Below, piece by piece: positions 1 to 5,580 of a stretch of DNA of 5,580 nucleotides; positions within the stretch are counted from its first letter, which is position 1; each line of letters starts with the position of its first letter. The stretch comes from Chloroflexota bacterium. Lineage in GTDB: Bacteria; Chloroflexota; Chloroflexia; Chloroflexales; Kallotenuaceae. The stretch lies in assembly GCA_019240175.1 (NCBI GenBank), contig JAFAYS010000112.1, positions 1 to 5,580 of the forward strand. The letters are read 5' to 3'. A model generated the notes under the pieces. That model did not search any database, was not told the origin of the DNA, and was given only the letters and a program-made list of their open reading frames with translations. A program made the position numbers and the translations under genes.

Positions 1-516
1 ACTGTAGGTAGGTCGAAGCGATCCTCTTGCTATGTGTCATCTTCATCACTTTGGTTTTGTAAGACGACATTGTGGTTCGTCCCTAGGGTACTAGGCGGTT
101 AAATAAGGGTCCTTGAAGTAGATTTCCTACGTTGGGTGGAAGTAACACAGTGGTAGCCCTGTTTCATGGATTACGAATAGAGGCAGCAACTTGGGCTACC
201 CATATTGTAGCGCTGAAGAAGGGATGTGATGTCATTTGTTCACTTTTGACTCAAGGCATGCGAGCCAAAAGTGAGCGCACGGAGCTCAAATGTTTATTTT
301 TGGTTTAAAAAGTACTACTTGAGGAGATTTGAGCGCATCCAGATAACGAAATACTAACGATGCACCTCGTAATTTATGTTCACAAGATAGGAGATTTAGG
401 TCAACACGATCAGAGATATTCTCAAACTATACCCCAGGTATCTTTCACTGTCAAGTCACATGGCGCTCGACGATTAGGCGGTTTTTTCGGGTTGTAGAGA
501 TATGCTCCCAGCGTTC
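1..516. other. gene-poor, AT-richer intergenic region
   Basis: About 500 bases with no gene I can support. Base composition is clearly more AT-rich than the coding regions that follow, and stops interrupt every frame often. The best candidate is a 52-codon frame opening at GTG 150 and ending at TAA 306-308, preceded by GGAAG at 138-142 with a 7-base gap. Its translation (starting VALFHGLRIEAATW) resembles no family I know, and two inverted repeats lie across it, so I do not call it a gene. The region also holds an 8-bp inverted repeat GGTAGCCC/GGGCTACC (152-159 and 193-200), a longer hairpin at 240-274, and an 8-bp repeat GCTCAAAT/ATTTGAGC (284-291 and 327-334). A nine-base direct repeat TAGGCGGTT occurs at 92-100 and 475-483 and may be chance. 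Confidence 0.5.
240..274. repeat. 13-bp inverted repeat (hairpin)
   Basis: The left arm TCACTTTTGACTC (240-252) and right arm GAGCCAAAAGTGA (262-274) match at 12 of 13 positions around a 9-base loop. The one mismatch, A249 against C265, becomes a G-U pair if the minus strand is transcribed, so an RNA hairpin would be fully paired in that direction. Neither side carries a clean run of T directly after the stem, so it is not a textbook intrinsic terminator. It could be a protein-binding palindrome, an RNA hairpin or a remnant of a small repeat element. Confidence 0.6.
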
Positions 517-544
517 TTGACGGCGGACTCGTATTTGTTAGAAT
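517..544 (+). promoter_or_regulatory. sigma70-like promoter for the beta-helix gene
   Basis: TTGACG (517-522) and TAGAAT (539-544) each match the -35 and -10 consensus at five of six bases and are separated by 16 bases. Transcription would start near 551 and give a leader of about 80 bases before the ATG at 630. This is the best-matched promoter I see on the + strand upstream of that gene. It is predicted by eye only. Confidence 0.5.
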
Positions 545-629
545 GTGCCCCCACACTCTCCAAAGTCCCGCAGCATGCCGGCTCCTGCTGGGTTGCGCGG
601 CGATGTATACCGTCTAAGAGGTTCCACAC

Positions 630-2066
630 ATGATCATCCGAAGCTTCCTCGTTGTGTTCATCCTGTCCATGCTGTTCCTCACTGGAGGAACGGCGACACA
701 GGCCCAAACCCAGGCGCAGCCGCTGGCTCAAACCCTGAGCGGCTGTAACGGCGTCGCGCCCCTCCGAACTATCCAGGCAACTCCCGCCACCTACCGATCC
801 CTGATCGCGGGGTTGCTCCCGGGTGACCGACTGCTGCTTGCCGCCGGTACCTACACCCAAGGTTTGCCCCTCCACGACAAGCACGGTGCGCCCGGCAAGT
901 GTATTGTTATCGAGGGACCTGCAAGCGGCGCACCCGCGCTATTCACGGGCAGCGATAGCTGGAATGTGGTGAGCCTCAAGGACGCGAGCTACATCACCGT
1001 GCGCAACTTATCGCTCGACGGCCTGAGTAAGGCGGGCGATGGCGTCAAGGCTGAGGCTACCGGCGTGTCGGCTCACCACATCCTGATCGAGCGGTTGCAC
1101 TTCAAGAACTTCAACCAGACGTATCTCACGGTCGGCATCAGCACTAAATCCCCGGCCTGGAACTGGGTCGTGCGTCACAATACGATTACCAGCACGGGCA
1201 CCGGGATGTACTTCGGTAACTCCAACGGTGAGGACGAGTTTGTGAACTCGCTGGTCGAGCACAACCTTGTGTATGACACGCTGGACTACAGCGCCCAGTT
1301 CAAGCACCAGCTCAGCCGCAACACCGCGATCGGTATTCCGGCGACTGGCACGACGATCATCCGCCACAACGTTTTCAGCAAGGAGACAGGCTCGCTTTCT
1401 GGTTCCGGCGCGCGACCGAACCTCCTCGTGGGCCACTGGCCGCTCTCGGGCGCAGGCTCCTCGGACATATACCAGATCTACGGGAATCTCTTCTACCAGA
1501 ATCCGTACGAAAGCCTGTTCCAGGGAGAAGGCAACCTCGCCTTCCACGACAACCTGTTGGTAAATCGCACAAGCGACGCGGTACGTATCCAGCCACACAA
1601 CAGCGTGCCCAGGCGGATCGACTTGTTCAACAATACTGTGGTCGCCGGTGGGAATGGCCTGCGGATCACGGGCGCTGACACAGCCTACCCGCAGCGCGTC
1701 GTCGGCAACGCCGTCTTTGCCGGTACACCTCTGACCGGCGGCCAGCAGAGCAACAACGTAACGGGCACCTACGCTGCGGCCTCTACCTTTCTCAATAATC
1801 CCATGGCGGCGTTGGGATCAGGCCTCGACCTGTACCCGAAGAGCGGCCAGCTCCAAGGCCCGGCGGTCGACTATGCCATTTTCACCGGTCTGTTGGAGTG
1901 GGACCGTGATTTCAACAGCCGATCGCGGATCGTGACCTATCGCGGTGCTTACGCGGGAGATGGCGTCAACCCACGCTGGACGCCAGCGCTGGCAATCAAA
2001 CCGGAGCCGTCCAGCCTGCCGCCCAACTTCCTTGCCACATTTATTCCTGTCGCCGTGACCGAATAG
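630..2066 (+). CDS. secreted right-handed parallel beta-helix protein
   Basis: This 478-residue protein is probably exported and folds as a right-handed parallel beta-helix. Residues 1-25 form a signal peptide: Arg4, a hydrophobic core (FLVVFILSMLFL) and a likely cleavage after TQA. Residues 52-97 look like the N-terminal cap of pectate-lyase-like proteins (TYRSLIAGLLPGDRLLLAAGTY). Residues 115-350 repeat short strands ending in Asn-rich turns: ITVRNLSLDG, ILIERLHFKN, WVVRHNTI, IIRHNVF, QIYGNLFY, LAFHDNLL, IDLFNNTV. The segment around FKHQLSR (224-230) offers Lys and Arg residues like those used by polysaccharide lyase family 6, but I cannot show catalysis. Cys39 and Cys91 are the only cysteines in the mature chain and could form a disulfide. 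No membrane anchor or sorting motif ends the protein. The start is supported by AAGAGG at 616-621, eight bases before the ATG. It may bind or cleave a polysaccharide; the substrate is unknown. It converges on the next gene with a 6-bp gap. Confidence 0.88.
   Translation: MIIRSFLVVFILSMLFLTGGTATQAQTQAQPLAQTLSGCNGVAPLRTIQATPATYRSLIAGLLPGDRLLLAAGTYTQGLPLHDKHGAPGKCIVIEGPASGAPALFTGSDSWNVVSLKDASYITVRNLSLDGLSKAGDGVKAEATGVSAHHILIERLHFKNFNQTYLTVGISTKSPAWNWVVRHNTITSTGTGMYFGNSNGEDEFVNSLVEHNLVYDTLDYSAQFKHQLSRNTAIGIPATGTTIIRHNVFSKETGSLSGSGARPNLLVGHWPLSGAGSSDIYQIYGNLFYQNPYESLFQGEGNLAFHDNLLVNRTSDAVRIQPHNSVPRRIDLFNNTVVAGGNGLRITGADTAYPQRVVGNAVFAGTPLTGGQQSNNVTGTYAAASTFLNNPMAALGSGLDLYPKSGQLQGPAVDYAIFTGLLEWDRDFNSRSRIVTYRGAYAGDGVNPRWTPALAIKPEPSSLPPNFLATFIPVAVTE
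1975..2015. repeat. inverted repeat inside the 3' end of the beta-helix gene
   Basis: GCTGGACG (1975-1982) and CGTCCAGC (2008-2015) are perfect complements. The 12-bp perfect palindrome GCCAGCGCTGGC (1982-1993) starts at the last base of the left arm. The repeat lies within coding sequence, 58-98 bases beyond the stop of the opposing gene. No T-run follows on either strand. It could slow or end antisense transcription from the convergent gene, but codon constraints and GC richness alone could also explain it. Confidence 0.35.
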
Positions 2067-2101
2067 TTTTGTTTATGATTGGGTTTTTGTTATGGTTTGA
2101 A
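2061..2101. other. cytosine-free convergent junction
   Basis: The + strand has no C for 41 bases across the meeting point of two convergent genes, and it is rich in T and G. It contains the stop TAG of the beta-helix gene (2064-2066), the 6-bp gap, the stop of the opposing gene (TAA on the minus strand, 2073-2075) and the opposing gene's last eight or so codons. The T-rich runs could help end + strand transcription, but no stem precedes them. The composition differs sharply from the GC-rich sequence on both sides, which suggests a repair or recombination seam. Confidence 0.5.
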
Positions 2102-4475
2102 CGGTCGCTGCATCCACGTGATTCGCCGTCACTGCTGCGCCGGGAACCCGCACGATCACAAGCTTCTGCGCCGGCTGTCCCGTCGCATCGACAATCTCCA
2201 CAACGCGCGGGTCGATCGTGAGCTGAAACTCGACGTCGGTGGCCATGGTCAGGCCCAGATCTGCCCACAGATCGAGCGCGCGCACCTCGCCAACCCGCAG
2301 CTGCTGTAGCGCAGGACGGACTGCAAACCTGGGCGGATCTGCCGCCTGTGCCGCTGCAAAGGATGATCGCGCCGTGCCGACCGAATCCGATCCCACCGTC
2401 GAGATCTCGATGGCGGCATGTTCGACAGCTGCTTGCAGGCTGGTGCCGCCGGCGAAGAGATCGCTCTGACGCACTTCCTGCTGCACAAAACGCAGCGCTG
2501 TGGTCGCAAGCTGCGTTTTCGCCCGAAAGCGGATCGTCGCGATCGTCGCAGTCCCTGTGAGATAGGGACTGGTGGACCGAGATGCGGAAAAATCGATCTG
2601 GCCGGTCTGCGCGTTGACCCGATTATATGTGACGATATCGACGACAGCGTGGTTGGGGGTAATGCTCATCGCCGGCAGACCTGTGCTATCAACGACCTCC
2701 AGCGCATCTGGATCAAACGTTAGATACGCATCAACCGTATCCGCGCTGGTGGTTCCGGTCGACATACGGAGATCGATCTCGAACGTTTGCTGCGGGTAGA
2801 TCGTGGACGTCGCCGGTGTGAGGAAGAGCCGGGGTTCCACAGACGTCGCGGAACCGCCCTGCACGCGGGCCAGGTGTTGTCGCGGTACACCATGGACGTG
2901 CGAGAACACGCCGCCCAGCAGGATCTTTTCGTCAGGCTGCACCGCCACGGTCCAGACCGTTTCATCGAGACCGCTGCTTGCCGCAAAGGTCGTATCCAGC
3001 GCGCCATTCGCCTGCAGCCGCGCGAGGTATGCGCGAGGCACACCGTCGACCTGGGTGAACTGACCACCGATCACGAGCTTGCCGTCACGCTGCAGCGCCA
3101 GCGTCTTGACCCAATCATTGGCTCCACTCCCCGGACTAAATGTGCTATCCAGCGCGCCATTCGGGTTCAAGCGCGCGATGCCGTTGCGCGCAATACCATT
3201 CATCTGTGTGAACGCGCCGCCAATCACCAGCTTGCCGTTCGGCTGTGTGGTCAGCGCGAAGACACCATCATTCGGGCCGTCGCCGGCATCAAACGTCGGA
3301 TCAACGCGGCCATCCGCCAACAGGCGCGCGACGGAATTGGTGCGTACGCTGTCGAGATGGGTAAAGTAGCCGCCGATCACGATCTTGCCGGTAGGTTGGA
3401 CGGCGATCGCCATGATCCAATCATCGGCGTTTAGGCTCGCAGCAAAGGTTGTATCCAGGCTACCATCTGCGTTCAATCGGGCGAGATGCCCACGCGGCAC
3501 GCCGTTGATCGCCCAGAAGAGGCCGCCGATCACGATCTTACCATCGGGCTGGACCGCCAGGGCCATCACCCAATCGTTGGGACCGCTGCCCACATCGAAC
3601 GCGGGATCGAGCGAGCCATCCGCGTTCAGCCGCGCTAGACCGGGCCGGCTGACGCTGTCCACCGATGTGAAGCTGCCCGTAATGACGAGCTGGCCGTTCG
3701 CTTGGAGCGCCATATGATGGACCGAGCGATCCTGACTCAGCGCAGGTGCAAACGAGGCATCGAGCGAGCCATCGGCATTCAACCGCGCCAGAGCTGACCG
3801 GCCCATACTGTTGGTCGAGAAAGAACCGCCGATCAGGAGTTTGCCGTCCGCTTGCAGGGCCATAGCCTGAATACTACTGTACTGAAGATCGGGAATAAAC
3901 GTGAGATCGAGCGAGCCGTCCACGTTGAGCCGGGCAATGCCAGGTCGTGCTACATTATTAATCGTGTTGAACTGTCCCACAATAATAATCTTGCCGTCGG
4001 GCTGTACCGCCAAGCTCCATATTCCTCCCGAATTAGATATAAATGAAGGATCGAGCGAGCCGTTGGCATGGAGCCGCATCAGAATCGATCGACTTAAGCC
4101 GTTAGCGTCTGTGGAAGAGCCGGCGATTATAAGCTTGCCGTCGCTCTGGAGCGCCATCGCGCGGACGGTGTCATATCGAGCAAGTGTCGTGGTGAAGGTG
4201 GTGTCTGGCGAACCATCGGCATTCAGCCGGGCAAGCGCGGAGCGACGTACACCATTTATCGAGGTGAAGTCGCCGGCGACAATCACCTTACCATCGGGCT
4301 GTGCCACGAAGCGAGAGATTGTGCTGCTCATCAGTAATTCCGGCTGGAACGTGCTATCTACATCAGCAGTGCTCGCGGATGGCGCGGCGTGACTCACCAG
4401 TGTCGGCAGAGCGAGCAGCATGCACAGCAACACCAGTAGGCGAACAGAGCGGAAGAAGGCTGGACGAACAAGCAT
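2073..4475 (-). CDS. secreted delta-60 repeat protein with cohesin-like domains
   Basis: This 800-residue protein is probably exported. Residues 1-30 are a signal peptide: Arg4, Arg9 and Arg12, then LLVLLCMLLALPTL, with likely cleavage after SHA. Residues ~53-541 hold ten delta-60 (DUF5122) repeats of 48-51 residues with the pattern ALQxDGKxxIGGxFTxxNGVxR, then LARLNADGSLDxTF. In known families such repeats form beta-propeller-like folds. Residues 547-692 form a cohesin-like beta domain containing LTFDPDALEVVDSTGLPA. Residues 715-800 begin a second copy (LTIDPRVVEIVDATGQPA) that stops about halfway, so the C-terminus looks truncated. The ATG at 4475 is preferred because AAGGA (4483-4487) sits seven bases before it. 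An in-frame ATG at 4544 would add 23 polar and basic residues ahead of the signal peptide and has no Shine-Dalgarno sequence. The role is unknown; binding at the cell surface or outside the cell is a reasonable guess. No dockerin, anchor or catalytic domain is visible. Confidence 0.9.
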   Translation of the reverse strand: MLVRPAFFRSVRLLVLLCMLLALPTLVSHAAPSASTADVDSTFQPELLMSSTISRFVAQPDGKVIVAGDFTSINGVRRSALARLNADGSPDTTFTTTLARYDTVRAMALQSDGKLIIAGSSTDANGLSRSILMRLHANGSLDPSFISNSGGIWSLAVQPDGKIIIVGQFNTINNVARPGIARLNVDGSLDLTFIPDLQYSSIQAMALQADGKLLIGGSFSTNSMGRSALARLNADGSLDASFAPALSQDRSVHHMALQANGQLVITGSFTSVDSVSRPGLARLNADGSLDPAFDVGSGPNDWVMALAVQPDGKIVIGGLFWAINGVPRGHLARLNADGSLDTTFAASLNADDWIMAIAVQPTGKIVIGGYFTHLDSVRTNSVARLLADGRVDPTFDAGDGPNDGVFALTTQPNGKLVIGGAFTQMNGIARNGIARLNPNGALDSTFSPGSGANDWVKTLALQRDGKLVIGGQFTQVDGVPRAYLARLQANGALDTTFAASSGLDETVWTVAVQPDEKILLGGVFSHVHGVPRQHLARVQGGSATSVEPRLFLTPATSTIYPQQTFEIDLRMSTGTTSADTVDAYLTFDPDALEVVDSTGLPAMSITPNHAVVDIVTYNRVNAQTGQIDFSASRSTSPYLTGTATIATIRFRAKTQLATTALRFVQQEVRQSDLFAGGTSLQAAVEHAAIEISTVGSDSVGTARSSFAAAQAADPPRFAVRPALQQLRVGEVRALDLWADLGLTMATDVEFQLTIDPRVVEIVDATGQPAQKLVIVRVPGAAVTANHVDAATVQTITKTQS
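2853..4319 (-). repeat. ten in-frame delta-60 repeats
   Basis: The equivalent residue of each repeat recurs after 50, 48, 50, 50, 51, 51, 51, 51 and 51 residues, so the last five intervals are identical. The most constant positions are the GK of the first strand, a GG/AG pair followed by F, the LARLNADGSLD segment and the closing TF. Repeats 2 and 4 depart most: the second has SSTDANGL where others have FTxxNGV, and the fourth is shortened there. The tenth ends early at LARVQGG, where the cohesin-like region begins. The even spacing of the later copies suggests they arose by more recent duplication than the first four. Confidence 0.88.
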
Positions 4476-4757
4476 CGACGTGTCCTTGGTAGTACAGGTT
4501 GATCGAATCGAAGCAAGCGCTGACCGCAGTCTCACGCGGCACATCAGCGCACAGAGCCACGCCGTACGCCGGCAGACCGACGCCTACGCATGTGTTTGGA
4601 CGCGTATAGAACAGCTTGCAGGAGCCGGCATGAATCGAGCTACCGATCGATGCAGGCACCAGATACACGATCAGGATCAGCGAGCGTAAGATGCGAGATC
4701 TAGCAACCCTGGGGGATGGCGAGCTGCTTAGGATGAGATAGGCCGGCGTGTGGACCT
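4476..4757 (-). other. long untranslated leader of the delta-60 gene
   Basis: About 280 bases lie between the predicted promoter and the start codon. Reading frames here are short, and none matches a family I recognise. I looked for tRNA shapes and for cyclic-di-GMP and cobalamin riboswitch core motifs and saw none. Only the ribosome binding site at 4483-4487 can be named with confidence. Confidence 0.4.
4483..4487 (-). promoter_or_regulatory. ribosome binding site of the delta-60 gene
   Basis: AAGGA on the minus strand lies seven bases before the ATG at 4475. It decides the start: the longer reading from 4544 has no comparable purine-rich site and would put a polar, basic stretch before the signal peptide. 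Confidence 0.7.
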
Positions 4758-4766
4758 AGTATAGCA
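4758..4766 (-). promoter_or_regulatory. extended -10 promoter for the delta-60 gene
   Basis: The minus strand reads TGCTATACT, an extended -10 element (TGnTATAAT with one change). No good -35 hexamer lies 16-18 bases upstream, which extended -10 promoters can tolerate. Transcription would start near 4751 and leave a leader of about 275 bases before the ATG at 4475. I found no known riboswitch in that leader. A closer promoter cannot be excluded: a weaker TATACG lies at 4603-4608. Confidence 0.4.
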
Positions 4767-4834
4767 GGGCCCCAATTCACCAAACAGTCCTTTCCCTCAC
4801 CATCCTCCTGGAGCGATGGATGTGGGTGTAGGAT

Positions 4835-4949
4835 CTCACAAGTTTTGAGACTCAACAGGCCTTTTTAGCCCTTTTTTGGTCAAAGTTTGAGACTGGAAGC
4901 TCTTTTCGGAGCTACCAGTCTCCTAACTCTACCTCAAAGTTTGAGACTC
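4835..4949. repeat. three copies of a CTCAAAGTTTGAG-type palindrome
   Basis: Copies lie at 4835-4852 (CTCACAAGTTTTGAGACT), 4880-4894 (TCAAAGTTTGAGACT) and 4934-4948 (TCAAAGTTTGAGACT, identical to the second over 15 bases). Each is a palindrome around a central G. The third is perfect over six bases per side (CTCAAA-G-TTTGAG, 4933-4945), the second over five, and the first matches at six of seven. Every copy carries ACT on its right. The centres at 4842, 4885 and 4939 are 43 and 54 bases apart, close to four and five helical turns. The cluster lies between two divergent genes, so it could be an operator array for a dimeric regulator. It could equally be a small repetitive element. Confidence 0.6.
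4889..4922. repeat. strong 14-bp hairpin overlapping the second palindrome
   Basis: The left arm GAGACTGGAAGCTC (4889-4902) and right arm GAGCTACCAGTCTC (4909-4922) pair at 13 of 14 positions around the loop TTTTCG; the one mismatch is A4897 with A4914. The left arm begins inside the second copy of the neighbouring palindrome. No U-run follows on the + strand, and on the minus strand an A-rich stretch follows. No gene visibly ends here, so a terminator function is unlikely. The arrangement resembles small bacterial palindromic elements. Confidence 0.65.
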
Positions 4950-5063
4950 GTGTACTAGGCCGAGCAGTGGTAAAGGGATCTGCGCATGGCGAACGGGGAG
5001 CAGCACAGATCGTGCAGCACAATAAACACCGAGGCGGTATCATACGACGCACCGAGGTGAACA

Positions 5064-5393
5064 ATGCAGATCTGGATTGATGCCGACGCGTGTCCTCGCG
5101 CTGTGAAAGAGGTGGTGTTGCGTGTCTCTGCACGGCTGCACATCCCGGTTTCGAGTATAGCGTTCAGCCTGGACAGCGCCACCGTGATCAGTACCGGAAC
5201 AGATGGGTGGGTTTGTGGGTGGGAATGCGCCACCGGCGCGACCTGCTTCACGCTGAAGACGTCGAGCGGGAGTTGGTCATCCACGCTGCACCCACACGGC
5301 GATGTCCTCGCGATTGGGCATTGGGACGGCATGCTGCGTCTGTGGGATGTGTGCCAACAGAAGTCCTGTCCTGCGCGTGATCGCGTGTGGTGA
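5064..5393 (+). CDS. chimeric ORF: YaiI/DUF188 N-terminus joined to WD40 repeats
   Basis: This 109-codon frame begins with MQIWIDADACPRAVKEVV, a clear match to the start of the YaiI/YqxD family (DUF188, UPF0178), including the conserved DADACP. Members run to about 150 residues. Here the resemblance ends near residue 28-31 (HIPV), and the rest of the family, including the GDLVIT-like region, is missing. From residue ~30 the sequence turns into WD40 repeats: SIAFSLDSATVISTGTDGWV, then HPHGDVLAIGHWDGMLRLWDV ending near residue 96. The ATG has a good ribosome binding site, GAGGTG at 5054-5059, so the 5' end is that of a real gene. The frame ends in 13 unrelated residues. I infer a DUF188 gene cut by recombination and joined in frame to a fragment of a WD40 protein. 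It may be translated, but neither fold could form completely. Confidence 0.7.
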   Translation: MQIWIDADACPRAVKEVVLRVSARLHIPVSSIAFSLDSATVISTGTDGWVCGWECATGATCFTLKTSSGSWSSTLHPHGDVLAIGHWDGMLRLWDVCQQKSCPARDRVW

Positions 5394-5433
5394 GAGAACG
5401 CGACTCTGGGCGTCAGTTAGATAGTCCCCAGCG
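5148..5433 (+). pseudogene. WD40-repeat gene fragment with frameshift and stop
   Basis: WD40 sequence occupies the reading frame from about 5148 to LWDV at 5340-5351. The signal then moves to the +1 frame: codons from 5350 read CANRSPVLRVIACGERTRLW, then ASVR, a stop TAG at 5422-5424, then SP. This follows the usual order after LWDV (TG, LRVI, GH, VW, SV, FSP), with the stop where Phe is expected. So there appears to be a one-base indel between about 5349 and 5365, and a second lesion near 5422. Both ends of the parent gene are missing from this window. Chloroflexota often carry large NB-ARC or kinase proteins with many WD40 repeats, a possible source, but that is inference. Confidence 0.6.
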
Positions 5434-5457
5434 TACAGATCCTCGATCCCACAGGGT

Positions 5458-5580
5458 TCACCCGTTCGTGAATGGTTTCTTCCGCACGTCGTCCTCAGCG
5501 GGGCGAGGTGCCGCACCCTCATGTGGCGCAGAGTCCGGCATCAACGCCTGCCAGAGCCGCGTACCTATAGCAGCGAGCAG
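5458..5580 (-). CDS. possible C-terminal end of a gene continuing past the window
   Basis: On the minus strand an open frame enters from the window edge and ends at TGA (5458-5460), giving 40 residues. It reads LLAAIGTRLWQALMPDSAPH, then EGAAPRPAEDDVRKKPFTNG. The hydrophobic start followed by a Pro, Ala and charged tail is typical of a protein's disordered C-terminus, and third codon positions are mostly G or C. I recognise no family. Another frame is open across the same bases on the + strand, so the assignment is tentative. If real, the gene converges on the WD40 remnant. Confidence 0.3.
   Translation of the reverse strand: MLAAIGTRLWQALMPDSAPHEGAAPRPAEDDVRKKPFTNG

Larger units (their letters stand above)
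4767..5063. other. divergent intergenic region
   Basis: This region lies between the minus-strand promoter and the + strand DUF188-like start, and contains the palindrome cluster and hairpin. Upstream of the cluster is a pyrimidine-rich tract (CCTTTCCCTCACCATCCTCC, near 4790). Between palindromes 1 and 2 are two runs of T (4862-4866 and 4872-4877). A TATCAT at 5038-5043 could be a -10 for the ORF at 5064, but I see no partner -35. I find no gene here. Confidence 0.45.

Noticed and set aside
150..308. A 52-codon + strand frame with a GTG start and a plausible ribosome binding site
   Set aside because: No family resemblance, a rare start codon, and two inverted repeats lie across it. Frames of this length are expected by chance in AT-richer DNA.
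474..884. A 136-codon minus-strand frame across the start of the beta-helix gene
   Set aside because: It lies antisense to the signal peptide and N-terminal cap of a well-supported gene, and its product is low-complexity with no known motif.
1008..1598. A 196-codon minus-strand frame inside the beta-helix gene
   Set aside because: It is a GC-rich antisense shadow; the + strand shows clear beta-helix repeats throughout.
630..2066. Naming the beta-helix protein as a specific polysaccharide lyase
   Set aside because: The fold is clear, but catalytic residues cannot be confirmed by eye and many parallel beta-helix proteins are not lyases.
2787..3434. A 215-codon + strand frame with internal repetition
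   Set aside because: Its repetition mirrors the delta-60 repeats on the opposite strand.
4889..4922. Hairpin as an intrinsic terminator
   Set aside because: No T-run follows the stem on either strand and no gene visibly ends next to it.
4955..5332. A 125-codon minus-strand frame
   Set aside because: It is antisense to the DUF188 start and WD40 segments, which are recognisable on the + strand; its own product is rich in scattered Cys, His and Ser and matches nothing I know.
1..5580. A defence, CRISPR, toxin-antitoxin or biosynthetic system
   Set aside because: No repeat-spacer array, nuclease, toxin pair, transposase or pathway enzyme is recognisable. The WD40 fragment alone is not evidence of a defence or signalling system.

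Overview
The window looks like a chromosomal segment of a free-living bacterium with fairly high coding GC. The genes use Shine-Dalgarno starts and sigma70-like promoter hexamers. The mix of long secreted proteins, a delta-60 repeat protein with cohesin-like domains, and WD40 debris would fit Chloroflexota (class Chloroflexia). That assignment is an inference from family content; no rRNA or marker gene is present.

Layout: (1) 1-516 is AT-richer, has no convincing gene and carries several inverted repeats. (2) A sigma70-like promoter (517-544) leads to a 478-aa secreted right-handed parallel beta-helix protein on the + strand (630-2066). (3) Converging on it, with only 6 bp between stop codons, is a large minus-strand gene (2073-4475, 800 aa). 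It encodes a signal peptide, ten delta-60/DUF5122 repeats of about 50 residues, one complete cohesin-like domain and a second that stops halfway. (4) 4476-4757 is its long leader, below an extended -10 at 4758-4766. (5) 4767-5063 is intergenic, with three copies of a CTCAAAGTTTGAG-type palindrome and a strong 14-bp hairpin. (6) 5064-5393 is an intact but chimeric + strand ORF: the first ~28 residues of a YaiI/YqxD (DUF188) protein run in frame into WD40 repeat sequence. The WD40 signal continues in another frame to about 5430. (7) 5458-5580 may hold the C-terminal end of a minus-strand gene leaving the window.

The two large genes both encode exported proteins, but nothing shows that they act together. 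They converge, so they are not an operon. The most unusual part of the window is its evidence of rearrangement: a cohesin domain cut off at a cytosine-free junction, and a DUF188/WD40 chimera next to a palindrome cluster. I found no defence system, CRISPR array, tRNA, rRNA or recognisable transposase.
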